DNA of 64,000 bases from Amorphochlora amoebiformis (GCA_054601695.1 BAAHQB010000108.1:248001-312000), one strand, 5' to 3'. Positions 1 through 29,262 are shown, counted from the first letter of the stretch. A program made the numbers and translations. The notes: generated by a model from the letters alone, not told the origin.

Positions 1-170
1 TTTATAGATATATATTGCAATATATACAGTGTATTGTATAGACAGTGTATTATATATACACATATTATGTATGTATATATTAATATATATATATATATAT
101 ATATATATAGATATATATATATTAAAAATATATATATATTTATAATATATATATATATATATTTAGATAC

Positions 171-301
171 ATATTCCAAATCACTGCTACCATATTAGCA
201 AATAGAACTTGTAATCTGTATGTGAATATATATATATATATATACATATATGTATATGTACTGCAATATGTACAGTGTATTATATATACAGTGTATTATA
301 C

Positions 302-335
<34 letters not shown>

Positions 336-359
336 GCATATATTATGTATTATATATTA

Positions 360-407
<48 letters not shown>

Positions 408-526
408 TGTATACATACACAACATATATACATATATATATATATATATATAATATATGTATGTATATAGATACACATTCCAAATTACTGCTACTCCATT
501 AGCAAATAGAACTTGTTATCTGTATA

Positions 527-584
<58 letters not shown>

Positions 585-1005
585 CTATATACATCTATAT
601 ATATATATATATATATGTACATATATATATATATATATATATTACTTGAGCGGAACGAACGAGAAATTAATAAATTGTGCGGGTATCCACAAGACCCAAT
701 TGGTCTGCGGTTAGGGTTAGGGTTAGGGTTAGGGTTAGGATTAGAGTGAGGGTTAGAGTTAGGGTTAGGGTTAGGGTTTAGGTTAGGGTTAGAGTCAGGG
801 AGTATTACGGTTCGTATAGGGTAAAGGTTAGGGTTAGGATAGGATGGTGTTAGGGTTTAGAGTTATATCGGAAGTGTTAGTGTTAGGGTTTGGGTTATGG
901 TTAGGGTTAGGGTTACGGTTAGGGTTAGGGTTAGGATTGGCTAAGGAAAAGATTGGCTATAAGTGTGTGTAAATATATATATATATATATATATACATAT
1001 TTATG

Positions 1006-1050
<45 letters not shown>

Positions 1051-1052
1051 AT

Positions 1053-1114
<62 letters not shown>

Positions 1115-1309
1115 GTATATAAATAACTATATATATATATAATATAATATATATATATATATACACATATATGTTAATATATTGTACAGTTTTGAAGTTA
1201 CCTGAATAGCGGGCCACAGCTCGCGTTTAATCTGTTTGTATACATGTATGTATATGTATATGTATATTTATATTTATATATATATATGAAATTATATATA
1301 TATATATAT

Positions 1310-1370
<61 letters not shown>

Positions 1371-1373
1371 TAC

Positions 1374-1406
<33 letters not shown>

Positions 1407-1488
1407 CATATATACATATATGTATTATTTAAGAGATACAGATCTATTTGTATGGAATATATATATAATATATATATATATATACATT

Positions 1489-1519
<31 letters not shown>

Positions 1520-1573
1520 GGAACTCAGCTCACCGTATATACACGCATACACTCAGCTCACCGTTGGAAAAAG

Positions 1574-1630
<57 letters not shown>

Positions 1631-1754
1631 ATATATAAATATATAATATATAAAATATATAATATATAAAATATAAAATATATATATACATATGAGCTCA
1701 CCTTAGGAATAATCGTATCGTTCGATAATTTGCATATATAAATATATACATATT

Positions 1755-1785
<31 letters not shown>

Positions 1786-1809
1786 TAGATATCTAGATAT
1801 CTATATGTG

Positions 1810-1885
<76 letters not shown>

Positions 1886-3179
1886 TATATAAGTGTATAG
1901 TATCGAACGGATACTATTATTCAAACGGTGAATTTAAATATCTAGATATCTATATGTATATAACTCACACTTAGAATAATAGATCTGTTCGATAATATAC
2001 TATATATATATATCCATATATATACATATATATATACATATATCCACATATAGATATCTAGATATCTATATGTAGATATCTAGATATATATACATATATC
2101 CACATATAGATATCAAGATATCTGAACCCACCGTTGGAATAATAGTATCCGTTCGATAATATACACACACATATTTACAGATATATATAGCCATATATAT
2201 ACATATACATACATATATCCACATATAGATATCTAGATATCTATATGTAGATATCTAGATATATCTATATATATCCACATATAGATGTCTAGATATCTAA
2301 CTCACCGTTGGAATAATAGTATCCGTTCGGCCATCAAGAAGAGGTACCAAAGCGAAAAAAGACGTCACGAATGGTATAGCAAAGAGAGTCTGGTCGCCTA
2401 GGGTTAGGGTTAGGGTTAGTGTCAGGGTTAGGGTTAGGGTTAGTGCTAGGGTTAGGGTTAGAGTTAGAGGGTTAGGATTTTTAGGGTTAGAGTTAGGGTA
2501 GGGTTTGTAACAGAATTAGAGGTAGGGGAAGGGTTAGGGTTCTTAGGATTAGGATTAGGATTAGGGTTAGGATTAAGTTAGGGTTAGGGTTAGGGTTAGG
2601 GTTAGGGTTAGGGTTAGGATTAGAGTTAGGGTTACGTTTAGGTTCGACAAGGTTTTTCGGGTTAGCATTAGGATCAGAGAAGACGTGTATTCGTATTAGG
2701 GTTAGAATTAGTGTTAGCGTTAGGGTTAGGGTTAGGGTTAAGGTTAGAGTTAGGGTTAAGGTTAGGGTTAGGGTCAGGTTTATAGGGATTGTATCGCTAG
2801 GGTTAGAAGGAGGGTTTTTAGGGTTAATGGTAGAGCTTTTTACCGCTTTGGTTAGAATATCTAGGGTTAGGGTTAGGGTTAGGATTATCAGTAGGGTTAG
2901 GGTTAGGATTAGGGTTAGCACTAGAATTAGGTTTACGGTTAGCGCGAAGGTGTTTAGCGCTGGGGTTAGATTACGGTTAGGGTTGGTGTTAGAGTTACCG
3001 TTAGCGTTAGGATTAGGGTTAGGGTTAGGGTTAGGGTTACATGCAATACGATACACCACTCCTTTGAGGCCGGGTTGAGGAAGCCAGCGAAATACTGTAC
3101 CAAACCTAGGTTAGGGTTAGGGTTAGGGTTAGGGTTGGGGTTAGGGTTAGGGTTAGGATTAGGAAGAGTTTATATATGC

Positions 3180-3214
<35 letters not shown>

Positions 3215-3246
3215 ATATATATAATACATATATTTATATATTAAAA

Positions 3247-3286
<40 letters not shown>

Positions 3287-3305
3287 GTGTGTATATGTAT
3301 GTGTA

Positions 3306-3337
<32 letters not shown>

Positions 3338-3379
3338 AATGTATACTAGAAATGAAGAACAGATCCGTCGTAACATAAT

Positions 3380-3419
<40 letters not shown>

Positions 3420-3435
3420 GACGTAACATAAGCCC

Positions 3436-3470
<35 letters not shown>

Positions 3471-3905
3471 GTCCGACGTAACATAAGCCCTATATATATA
3501 TATTATATATATATATATATATATACATACATACATACATACACATATATAATATATATATAATATATATATACATATATATATATATAATATATATATA
3601 TATATATACCAGAAATGAAGGATAGGTCCGACATAACATAAGCCTAAAAATGACATTTTCCCGACTCGAACCTTATCAATTTCGCTTGAACCCTCAACAA
3701 ACACCTGTTAGGTTAGGGTTAGGGTTAGGGTTAGGGTTAGGGTTAGGATCAGATTATTCAGCATGTCTTAGTCCGAGGACCATTGACTCCTCTACAGAGT
3801 GGGGCTATAGTGCTGGTGGGGAATAACAATAGATCGTTAGGGTTAGGGTTAGGTTTAGGGTTAGGGTTAGGTTAGGGTTAGGGTTAGGGTTAGGGCTTGA
3901 TCTCA

Positions 3906-3968
<63 letters not shown>

Positions 3969-4110
3969 TAATATATATACATATATATATATATATGTGG
4001 GTGTGTGCGTGTAATATATTATATAAATAAGTACATATATATTTATAGATTATATATATATATATATATATGTATATACATATATATAAATTATATGTGC
4101 GTAATATAAT

Positions 4111-4197
<87 letters not shown>

Positions 4198-4288
4198 ATA
4201 TGATTACTTCTACTTGGAAATACTTTTTTCCCTCACATTGTACATATATATATATATATATATATCACATTAACTGCATACTCCAACA

Positions 4289-4324
<36 letters not shown>

Positions 4325-4343
4325 TAGTATATATCTGTATATT

Positions 4344-4417
<74 letters not shown>

Positions 4418-4460
4418 ATATACTATAAATATATTTGCAATATACATACACCTTCACACC

Positions 4461-4529
<69 letters not shown>

Positions 4530-4586
4530 TATATTATTTTACCTGACAGATGACGTCACCTCCGGAATTGATGAACATAGCAGTGA
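171..4586 (-). CDS. Mpv17/PXMP2-family membrane protein, at least seven exons
   Basis: Integral membrane protein of the Mpv17/PMP22 family (peroxisomal or inner mitochondrial membrane; family members are linked to channel or metabolite permeability). Minus-strand exons in order: 4543-4586, 3610-3704, 3041-3105, 2306-2397, 1202-1231, 646-704, 171-215. All phases join (entry phases 1,0,2,1,0,0,2). The joined peptide shows the family hallmarks in order: NSGGDVICQ (the usual SG..GD..Q), [37 protein letters not shown] (the DQ motif), a hydrophobic helix [41 protein letters not shown] and [12 protein letters not shown]. The N-terminal exon before 4586 is not certain; candidates lie at 4700-4870. 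The C-terminus is at or left of 171. Introns are TA arrays or TTAGGG-type repeats; acceptors at 2398 and 3106 are CCCTAG/CCTAG. Family assignment is strong; PXMP2 versus Mpv17 is open. Confidence 0.87.
477..519 (-). pseudogene. Duplicate of the last Mpv17-family exon carrying an in-frame stop
   Basis: Near-identical copy of exon 171-215, lying just upstream of it in the sense of the gene. It has an acceptor (CAG) and a GTGTAT donor-like end. In the phase set by exon 646-704 the second codon is TAA, where the intact copy has TTA (Leu). The rest still reads [13 protein letters not shown]. Including this copy would stop the protein directly after VPLK. It may be a dead duplicate or a poison exon. 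Confidence 0.7.
711..945 (+). repeat. TTAGGG-type telomeric repeat, degenerate
   Basis: Runs of TTAGGG with single-base variants, broken by short unique pieces near 782-830 and 840-890. It lies in the intron between Mpv17-family exons 1202-1231 and 646-704, so the gene's sense strand carries CCCTAA. No coding exon seen in the unique pieces. Confidence 0.85.
1518..2165 (-). repeat. Array of decoy copies of the end of Mpv17-family exon 2306-2397 with its donor
   Basis: The exon end plus its GTGAGT donor (sense: ATTATTCCAACGGTGAG) recurs in degenerate form near 1556-1575, 1693-1728, 1965-1997 and 2126-2160. The piece at 1900-1940 is the same element in inverted orientation. The copies are separated by (TA)n and by palindromic GATATCTAGATATC-type repeats (1780-2290). 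All lie downstream of the intact exon in the sense of the gene. Confidence 0.7.
2398..3040 (+). repeat. TTAGGG-type repeat forming an intron of the Mpv17-family gene
   Basis: Degenerate TTAGGG array filling the intron between exons 3041-3105 and 2306-2397. On the gene's strand the intron starts GTAACCCTAACCC directly at the exon and ends CCCTAG directly at the next exon, so both splice sites are repeat variants. The same repeat continues on the other side of exon 3041-3105 (3106-3165). Unique islands near 2640-2700 and 2775-2860 gave no convincing exon. Confidence 0.85.
3343..3493 (-). repeat. Decoy copies of the end of Mpv17-family exon 3610-3704
   Basis: Three degenerate copies (3343-3385, 3412-3436, 3468-3493) of the exon end that encodes [10 protein letters not shown], each set in (TA)n. 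All lie downstream of the intact exon in the sense of the gene. Confidence 0.65.
3711..3898 (+). repeat. TTAGGG repeats around a unique 100-bp island
   Basis: TTAGGG runs at 3711-3745 and 3838-3898 flank a unique island (3745-3837). The first 36 bases of the island recur, with one mismatch, inside another TTAGGG array at 47145-47179. The island is open on the plus strand, but I cannot tie it to a gene. It lies in an intron of the Mpv17-family gene. Confidence 0.7.
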
Positions 4587-4654
4587 CTAATTATATATAT
4601 ATATATAACTATATATATATATATATATACATGGTATATGTATAATATTATGAC

Positions 4655-4699
<45 letters not shown>

Positions 4700-4700
<1 letters not shown>

Positions 4701-4757
4701 TTATTTCCATACATTTTAATTAACGAACGCATTGAGACGACAATTTAAAATATATAT

Positions 4758-4804
<47 letters not shown>

Positions 4805-4870
4805 TATATATATATGTTTATTTCCAGACATTTAACTAACGAACGTATTGAGATGACAATTTAAAATCAT
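4700..4870. other. Two related islands, possible 5' exon of the Mpv17-family gene
   Basis: Two diverged copies of a roughly 45-bp sequence (about 4702-4750 and 4815-4868) separated by (TA)n. On the minus strand the lower-mutated copy reads SIRSLVK before a weak GTCTGG donor whose phase fits the exon 4543-4586. On the plus strand there is a good acceptor (TTTATTTCCAG). Neither reading is proven. Confidence 0.3.
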
Positions 4871-4871
4871 T

Positions 4872-5018
<147 letters not shown>

Positions 5019-5120
5019 TTTATATATATATATATATATATATAACATATATATATGTATATATATATATATATGTATGTTTATTTATATATATATATAC
5101 ATATGTATATATATACATGT

Positions 5121-5194
<74 letters not shown>

Positions 5195-5255
5195 GTAGAT
5201 ATATATATATATATACATTAATATCTAGATTTATTATACAATAATATATTTCGGA

Positions 5256-5311
5256 TTCTAGTACTCGATTTGGTTATATATATAAATATATATACATATA
5301 TATATATATAC

Positions 5312-5342
<31 letters not shown>

Positions 5343-5445
5343 CATACATACATATACATATACATATATATTTAATATATACACATACACACATGTATAT
5401 ATATAAATACATTATATATATATATATATATACATATTTAATACA

Positions 5446-5490
<45 letters not shown>

Positions 5491-5960
5491 ATATATAATA
5501 TACAATATCTAGATATATATATATATACAGTATTCTAGTACTCGATTTGGTTATAATGGGACGGGTGTCGAGCTGACGCAGGTACCTAAGATAGAATACA
5601 TAAACATGTTTATATAGTATATTTCCAGTCGAGCTGACGTTGGTAACTAAGGTAGAATATATACTCTGGGCCATATTCGACAGCCACCGGCACCGACCAC
5701 AGGACTGTTCGAACCCTTACAACACCGCCGGCACCGACCACAGGCGTGTAAGAATATACAACTTTACCCACGTTGGGAGAGTTTCGTACATGGGGTATCT
5801 CTGCCCTCAAGGAGAGATACCCCATGTACGAAACTCTCCCTAAGCATGTATTTATGTAATACATTTACATTCGAGCTGATGTAGGTATCTGAGATAGAAT
5901 GTATGAATATATATATTAATATAATATATTTATATTAGAGCTGATTTTAGGTATCTAAGA
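5256..5960 (+). repeat. Partial copies of exon 5539-5581 on both sides of it
   Basis: An acceptor-side copy (GATTCTAGTACTCGATTTGG) lies upstream at 5256-5275. Donor-side copies of GAGCTGACGCAG plus a GTACCT-like donor lie downstream at 5628-5655, 5871-5900 and 5934-5965, with variant donors GTAACT, GTATCT and GTATCT. Also in this stretch a 19-bp CACCGGCACCGACCACAGG motif is repeated (about 5684 and 5730). Confidence 0.65.
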
Positions 5961-6004
5961 TAGAATATACGAACATATTTTTTATATAATATATATATAT
6001 ATAT

Positions 6005-6058
<54 letters not shown>

Positions 6059-6151
6059 TATATGTATATATATAATGTATATGTATTAAAATATGTATTT
6101 AAAAATGTGTATATGTGTATATGTATGTGTATGTATATGTTGTGTGTATTG

Positions 6152-6193
<42 letters not shown>

Positions 6194-6196
6194 CTA

Positions 6197-6275
<79 letters not shown>

Positions 6276-6349
6276 AAATATACATTTTTTCACATATTTA
6301 CCAGGATATAGGCCCTCCGGAGGATTTTGATTTTTCAGAAACAGAATGA
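5539..6349 (+). CDS. 3' end of an unidentified gene (last two exons)
   Basis: Exon 5539-5581 (acceptor TTCTAG, entry phase 2) encodes [14 protein letters not shown] and ends at donor CAG/GTACCT. Ex 6305-6349 (acceptor TTACCAG, phase 0) encodes [14 protein letters not shown] and a TGA stop. Phases join, giving an acidic C-terminal tail. I do not recognise the family. Upstream exons are not visible between this point and the minus-strand Mpv17-family gene. The 723-nt intron holds four exon-end/donor copies and a perfect inverted repeat. Confidence 0.45.
5775..5840. repeat. Perfect inverted repeat, 28-bp arms, 10-base loop
   Basis: Arms 5775-5802 and 5813-5840 are exact reverse complements; the arm begins GGGAGAGTTTCGTACATGGG. 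The loop is GCCCTCAAGG. Arm composition is mixed, unlike the surrounding TA arrays, so this is not a by-product of low complexity. It lies in the intron between the two plus-strand exons at 5581 and 6305. Confidence 0.95.
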
Positions 6350-6380
6350 CATAGTCGACGAAAACCCTGGTATCATACAT

Positions 6381-6448
<68 letters not shown>

Positions 6449-7308
6449 TACAATTTTTATACACTGCTATGTAACTCATCTTGTACTCATGTCCAGTATC
6501 TAAGCTATGCATGGAACTGACAGTTTCAACGTTTCATATTCCTATGGGTCTGGAAAACCCATGCACGTCACACGGCCCATATACATGCTTTCGCATGTAT
6601 ACGCAGGCACTTATGGAATGATCATGTACGTATTTACACGGCAGGCCTCTGGACTATATGACCTGGTAAGTCTCAGCTATCATAAATACATTTTCGCATC
6701 CAATAGGTATCATACACATACGCATTCGAAGACTGTGAAACACTGCTGAAGTCATAGGTAACAGCATACAGGCGTGAAATCACTCTTTTACCCCACAAAC
6801 CTCTCTTGTTGATTCCTCATACCCTAGCCTCCCCTTATTCCCCCCTTCTACCTGGAAACCCCTTCGCGCCCTCAATATGATCCTCGTTGCTAGAATCCTG
6901 ACCACTGATTAGTTAGATCACTCCGTAGCTCACCCCCTCCCAGAGGCGGCGAGGAATTAAAACAATGAGTGGAGATATATATACATATCTGTGTTAGAAT
7001 CTCTCGAGGCTAGCCCTAATCCCGATAACATCGACTTTGAATCTCATGGGGAAGGAAGACTGACCGTCGGAGCACCGCAGAATCCATTTCCGATCGGGTC
7101 ACGCTATTATGTCACAATTGCCAATGAGTATGGCGTGATATTTGAATCTGTCACGGGCCATTTACGTAATTATGCGCTATGTCACGTCATATTCCGAAAT
7201 ATCACGCTTAAACTGACAACTCATGGGGTACATCCAAATAGAATTTCGGCCCTCCAGCTTTGGCTCCGAAGACAGTGGGTAGCCAGGGGAGCACGCCCTT
7301 CGACGGAC
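6350..7308. other. Intergenic region upstream of GH28 copy 1
   Basis: A TA array (6385-6440), then mixed-composition sequence. From about 6612 it is duplicated upstream of GH28 copy 2 (from about 18942), with substitutions and indels. A small perfect hairpin (ATACATGC-TTTC-GCATGTAT) sits at about 6580-6599. A long frame opens at 6991, but it is disrupted in the duplicate, so it is probably 5' non-coding DNA holding the promoter. No TATA box can be singled out in such AT-rich sequence. Confidence 0.5.
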
Positions 7309-16271
<8,963 letters not shown>

Positions 16272-16386
16272 GGGATTACAAACAACTTCACCTGTATTCA
16301 AGTAATTATAAATATATACGTGTTATTGCTACAAATGATACATATATATAAATCTAGATAGATATATAATTATACATATATATAAA

Positions 16387-16469
<83 letters not shown>

Positions 16470-16621
16470 TATATAAATATATGTATGTACATATATATAT
16501 ATAGAGTATGTATGATGCATATAAATTTATATAATACTTTTGAAAAAAACATATGTGGTATAAGTAAGTAAAATTCGTGAAGGTTCACATCAAATATGCA
16601 TGTCTACATGCATTCAAATTA

Positions 16622-16663
<42 letters not shown>

Positions 16664-16691
16664 TATATATATAATATATATATATATACAA

Positions 16692-16735
<44 letters not shown>

Positions 16736-16776
16736 GTATGCATGTCTACTTGCATTCAAATGAAGATACATCTATG

Positions 16777-16858
<82 letters not shown>

Positions 16859-16967
16859 GTGTATGTATATGTTTGTGTAAAATATTAATATATTTATACA
16901 AATATATTAAAATGGAATATGTAAAATATGAGTATGCATAAAAATACATTAACATACTCATTAGACA

Positions 16968-17011
<44 letters not shown>

Positions 17012-17047
17012 CATGCAATATATAAATTTATATTAACTAATATGTTA
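16272..17047. repeat. TA and TG microsatellites with short islands after GH28 copy 1
   Basis: Mostly (TA)n, with a (TG)n run at about 16822-16860 and two related islands (16595-16620 and 16735-16770, ATGCATGTCTAC-TTGCATTCAAATGAA). No gene is seen. Confidence 0.6.
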
Positions 17048-17816
17048 GGATGACGTTGCCAGGAAAAAACTTCGTGTTGATTCGATTCGGATATTGACCG
17101 GACGAAATCTGGTAAAAATCCAGAAAATTCCAGAAAGAATTCTGGGATTTCCGGCGGTCCATAGCTATTGGTCGAATCCGCGAAAAGTCGGAAAGAATTG
17201 CTAAGTAAGACAGCCTCGGACGAGTTTCGTATAACAGAATATCTTCATCTAGTTCATAATATATATGTGTAAGATTAGTTGACAGTAGTACATCAAGTAC
17301 ATGTCTAGATTTCTAGAGATGTCGATCGAGGTTCTAGAGGTTGCAGTCACTTTAGCTCTTCGAAAGACTCTCAAGAAAAGCTAGAGAATTTGGTGAAAGG
17401 TGTAGAAGGTACCTATAGCTGCCGCTGAGCGGCAACGATCATCAGTTCTCTAGAATCTGTACATGAAAAAACTTGAAGATTCATGACCTGCAGAGCCTGC
17501 CTAAGACTAGTAAGACTCCACTAGCTCCAGGACCTCGACTAGCTCGACTAACTACTAGTCTAGTAGTAACTACTAGAACTAGATTATCTAGACTAGTCTA
17601 GTAGTCTAGATTATCTAGATTATCTCTAGTACTATATAACTCTAGTAATTTTGTATCTAGCTCTCCCTTGCTCTAGTAGCTCCCTGTCTAGTCCAGTAGT
17701 CTAATGCTCTGGCTCTAGTGGCTACTAGAGCTACTAGAGCTAGTCTAGACCCTCCACTGTTTAGTATAACTAGTATAACTAGTATAAAGTGACTCTACAC
17801 CTACTCTAGATCGATA

Positions 17817-17854
<38 letters not shown>

Positions 17855-18240
17855 AGATCTAGCTAGACTCTAGAGACTAGACTAGTAGAGAGACTATAGA
17901 TCTACTAGATCCAGTTCTCAGCTAGTGATCATCATTCTAATTAATGAATTTCATGAAAACTAGGATATAAGCGCTGCTACCCTCACGCTGTTGTCAAGAT
18001 TCGACTTTGCAATCAATTCTGCTCGCGTCGGACTCCAAATTGCTAGATTGCGGTGAAAAATCTACAGCCACCTACTAGACCTATTTGAAAGTATCTAGAC
18101 TCTAGAGTTACAGTAGAGTTACTAGAGTATATAATGTATACATCATCACGCTGCTGTTTTTTTCACACCTACCGGACTTACATTTGGTCATGCTTCATAA
18201 ACGTATAAGTTCAAAAAACTCATGTAGATCTAGATTCTAG
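17048..18240. other. CTAG-rich intergenic DNA between the two GH28 genes
   Basis: Complex sequence (17048-17470), then a stretch unusually rich in CTAG and TCTAGA palindromes (17470-18125). The first part and the 17930-18230 part are conserved at 27904-28930; the CTAG-rich middle differs in length between the units. No open frame is shared by both copies, so I see no gene. It probably holds 3' flank of the upstream gene and spacer. Confidence 0.5.
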
Positions 18241-18351
18241 TATACATTAGATTTATATATATATATATATATGTATGTGTATATGTGTATAATTTCTAGA
18301 ATATATGTATATATATCTAGTATATATGCATATATATCTAGTATATATATG

Positions 18352-18411
<60 letters not shown>

Positions 18412-18473
18412 AATATATATGTACATATATTTATACATATATATATACAAATATATATATATATACATATATA

Positions 18474-18543
18474 TATATATTTACTTATATAATATGTATA
18501 TATAGCATGTAATTCACATGCATATTTGTCATACATATTGGAA

Positions 18544-18598
<55 letters not shown>

Positions 18599-18670
18599 CA
18601 GTATGTATGATAGTCTAGATATGCATGTGAGTTACATGCTATATATACATATTATATAAGTAAGTATATA
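18474..18670. repeat. Long imperfect inverted repeat (arms about 75 bp)
   Basis: Arms 18474-18551 and 18590-18670 pair through GCATGTAAYTCACATGCATAT and flanking TTACTTATATAATATG, interrupted by a six-base insertion; the spacer is (TA)n. In duplication unit 2 only the right-hand arm is present (29100-29150). Confidence 0.75.
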
Positions 18671-18680
18671 TATATATATT

Positions 18681-18744
<64 letters not shown>

Positions 18745-18825
18745 ATAATATGTTTAATTTATTCATGGAATATATACTCCATATACGAACACAACATGCT
18801 AATTACGAACATATGTAATATATAC

Positions 18826-18863
<38 letters not shown>

Positions 18864-18941
18864 TATATATACATATATCTATATATATGTACGTATTTAC
18901 ACATACATATAGACAGAAATGTCAGTAAATGTACTATGCTC

Positions 18942-19725
18942 TATGGAATAATCATGCACGAATTTACACTGCAGATCTCTGGCCTATATGATCTAGTAAG
19001 TCTCAAGCTATCATAAATACATTTTCGCATCCAATATGTATCATACACATACGCATTCGAAGACTGTGAAACACTGCAGAAGTCATACGTATACAGCATA
19101 CAGGCGTGAAATCACTCTTTTACCCCCCAAACCTCTCTTGTTGATTCCTCATACCCTAGCCTCCCCTCATTCCCCCCTTCTACCTGGAAACCCCTTCGCG
19201 CCCTCAATATGATCCTCGTTGCTGGGACACTGCCAGTGATTAGTTAGAACACTCCGTAGCTCACCCCCTCCCAGGGATTAAAAAAATGAGTGTATATATA
19301 TATCTGTGTTGGAATCTCTCGGGGCTACCCTTAATCCCGATAATATCGTCTTTGAATCTCATGGGGAAGGGAAGGCTGACCTGTGCGCACCGCACAATCC
19401 ATTTCCGATTGGGGTCACGCTAATACGTCACGATTGCCAATGAGTGTGGCGTGATATTTGAAGCTGTCACGGGCCATTAAGTGATTATGCGCTATGTCAC
19501 ACCTTATTCCAAAATATGCTCCAAGGTACCCCCCCGTAGAATTGGGATTATTAGCGGGTTTGATTGTATTTTTAAAGGTTTAGAAATGTTACGTGGCGTC
19601 AAGTAACCCGATGTGGTGTGATAGTGCATAACGTCACCCATTATTTTCAAGAAATCATGGGACACATCCAAATAGAATTTCGGCCCTAGCTTCGGGTACC
19701 TAGGTGAGCGCGCTCTTCGATCGAC
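18942..19725. other. Upstream region of GH28 copy 2
   Basis: Counterpart of 6612-7308. It carries an insertion of about 150 bp at 19,520-19,670 relative to copy 1 and several small indels. The long frame seen upstream of copy 1 is not preserved, which supports the internal ATG at 19726 as the start. Confidence 0.5.
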
Positions 19726-27342
<7,617 letters not shown>

Positions 27343-27818
27343 GTTATGTAATGTACTGTACTATTGGTTATGTAATATACTGTAGTATACTGTTTTATAC
27401 TGTTAATTACCACATTCACATTTTCATCATTGATATGATATCACTATATATTACATTCATATTATATCGTATAATTTGGTATTATATCATATAATATTAC
27501 AGTACATTGTATTGAAATGTTTTAAGGATATGAATGAGAAAGGGTATCTAATGTACGTATTTATATATCATGCATTACATCAATCTTACATCACATCATT
27601 TTATCTTGTATCATGTTAAATTATGGCATATTGTGCATTCACATTATATATATTATATATATATATATATATATACATATATGTGTGTGTGTGCGTGTGT
27701 ATGTGTGTGTAAAATATTAATATTTATACAAATATATTAAAATGCAATATGTAAATATGCGTCTGCATAAAAATACATAAAAGTACATTACATACTCACT
27801 CAGATATGAATATATATG

Positions 27819-27850
<32 letters not shown>

Positions 27851-27903
27851 ATTTATAAACATACATATACATACAATATATAAATGTATAAAACTAATAT
27901 GTT

Positions 27904-28930
27904 AGGATGACGTTGACAGGAAAAACTTCGTGTTGATTCGATTCGGACATTGACCGGACGAAATCTGGTAAAAATCCAGAAAATTCCAGAAAGAGTTCTG
28001 GGATTTCCGGCGGTCCATAGCTATTGGTCGAATCCGCGAAAAAAGTCGGAAAGAATTGTTTAGAAAGACAGCCTCGGACGAGTTTCGTATAACAGAATAT
28101 CTTCATCTAGTTCATAATATATATAAGGTTAGTTGACAATTCAGTACATCAAGTACATGTCTAGGTTTCTAGAGATGTCGATCGAGGTTCTAGAGGTTGC
28201 AGTCACTTTAGCTCTTCGGAAGACTCTCAAGAGAAGCTAGAGAATTGGTGAAAGGTGTATATAGAAGGTACCTATAACTGCCGCTGAGCGGCAACGATCT
28301 AGACGATCATCAGGTTCTCTAGAATCTCTGATCTGTACATGAAAAAATTGAAGATTCATGACCTCTAGACCTGCAGAGCCTGCTTAAGACTAGAAGACTC
28401 TCTAAACTCCAGTAAGAGGTAAGAGACCTACTAGACCTACTAGCTAGACTAGACCCATCCAGGACCTCGACTAGCTCGACTAACTCCTAGAACTCTAGTC
28501 TAGTACTCTACTAAACTCTAGTGTGACTCCACAACAACCTAGACATCAGTAAAGGTCCACTACATCTCGCTACTCTAGCAACCATCGACTCCCGTCATCT
28601 GTAGTCAGTCAGTCCAGTCAGCATTGATATTAGATAACGGTACTAGAGTCAGCTAGTGATCATCATTAATGAATTTCATGATAAGCGCTGCCACCCGTAG
28701 GCCGTTGTCAAGATTCGAATTTGCAATAATTCTGCTCGCGTCGGACTCCAAATCGCTAGATTGCGGTGGAAAATCTACAGCTAACGTGGGCCACCTATTT
28801 GAAAGTATCTTTGAGTATTTTATGTATGTACACATCATCACGCACTGCTATTTTTTCCACACGAACCGTTACATCTATATAGGTCATGTTTCACAAACGT
28901 ATAGGTTCAAAAAACTCATGTAGATACACG
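27904..28930. other. Copy 2 of the post-GH28 CTAG-containing spacer
   Basis: Counterpart of 17048-18230. The CTAG-rich middle (28370-28550) is shorter and differs in sequence. A 62-codon minus frame (28653-28841) is not conserved in the other copy and is disregarded. Confidence 0.5.
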
Positions 28931-29066
28931 CACACAACTGCATATGTCTAGTATGTACCATAGATTTATATGTATATATATATACATGTAATATATATAT
29001 ATATATATATATATGTATATCTATATGTATAATGTATATATATATATATATGTATATATGTATATA

Positions 29067-29099
<33 letters not shown>

Positions 29100-29141
29100 A
29101 TATTTCCCCTATGTATGACAGATATGCATGTGAATTACATG

Positions 29142-29176
<35 letters not shown>

Positions 29177-29262
29177 CATAGTATATTTTATTCATGGAAT
29201 ATATACTCCATATACGAACACGATGTGCTAATTACGAACATATGTAATATATACAGACATAT

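Noticed and set aside
711-945. TTAGGG blocks taken as a chromosome end
   Set aside because: They are degenerate, scattered across the window in both orientations and flanked by coding exons, so they are interstitial.
2493-3059. Long minus-strand frame rich in Asn-Pro and Thr-Leu (and similar ones at 39.2, 47.9 and 50.6 kb)
   Set aside because: It is translation of telomeric repeat; real exons lie inside as short islands in a different arrangement.
3745-3838. Plus-strand reading [19 protein letters not shown] resembling the Mpv17 N-terminus
   Set aside because: It is on the strand opposite to the gene and the minus-strand exon 4543-4586 already supplies this motif; probably chance.
6991-7308. 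Upstream extension of GH28 copy 1 to an ATG-like start at 6991
   Set aside because: The frame is broken in copy 2, while the ATG at 7309 is conserved and gives a signal peptide.
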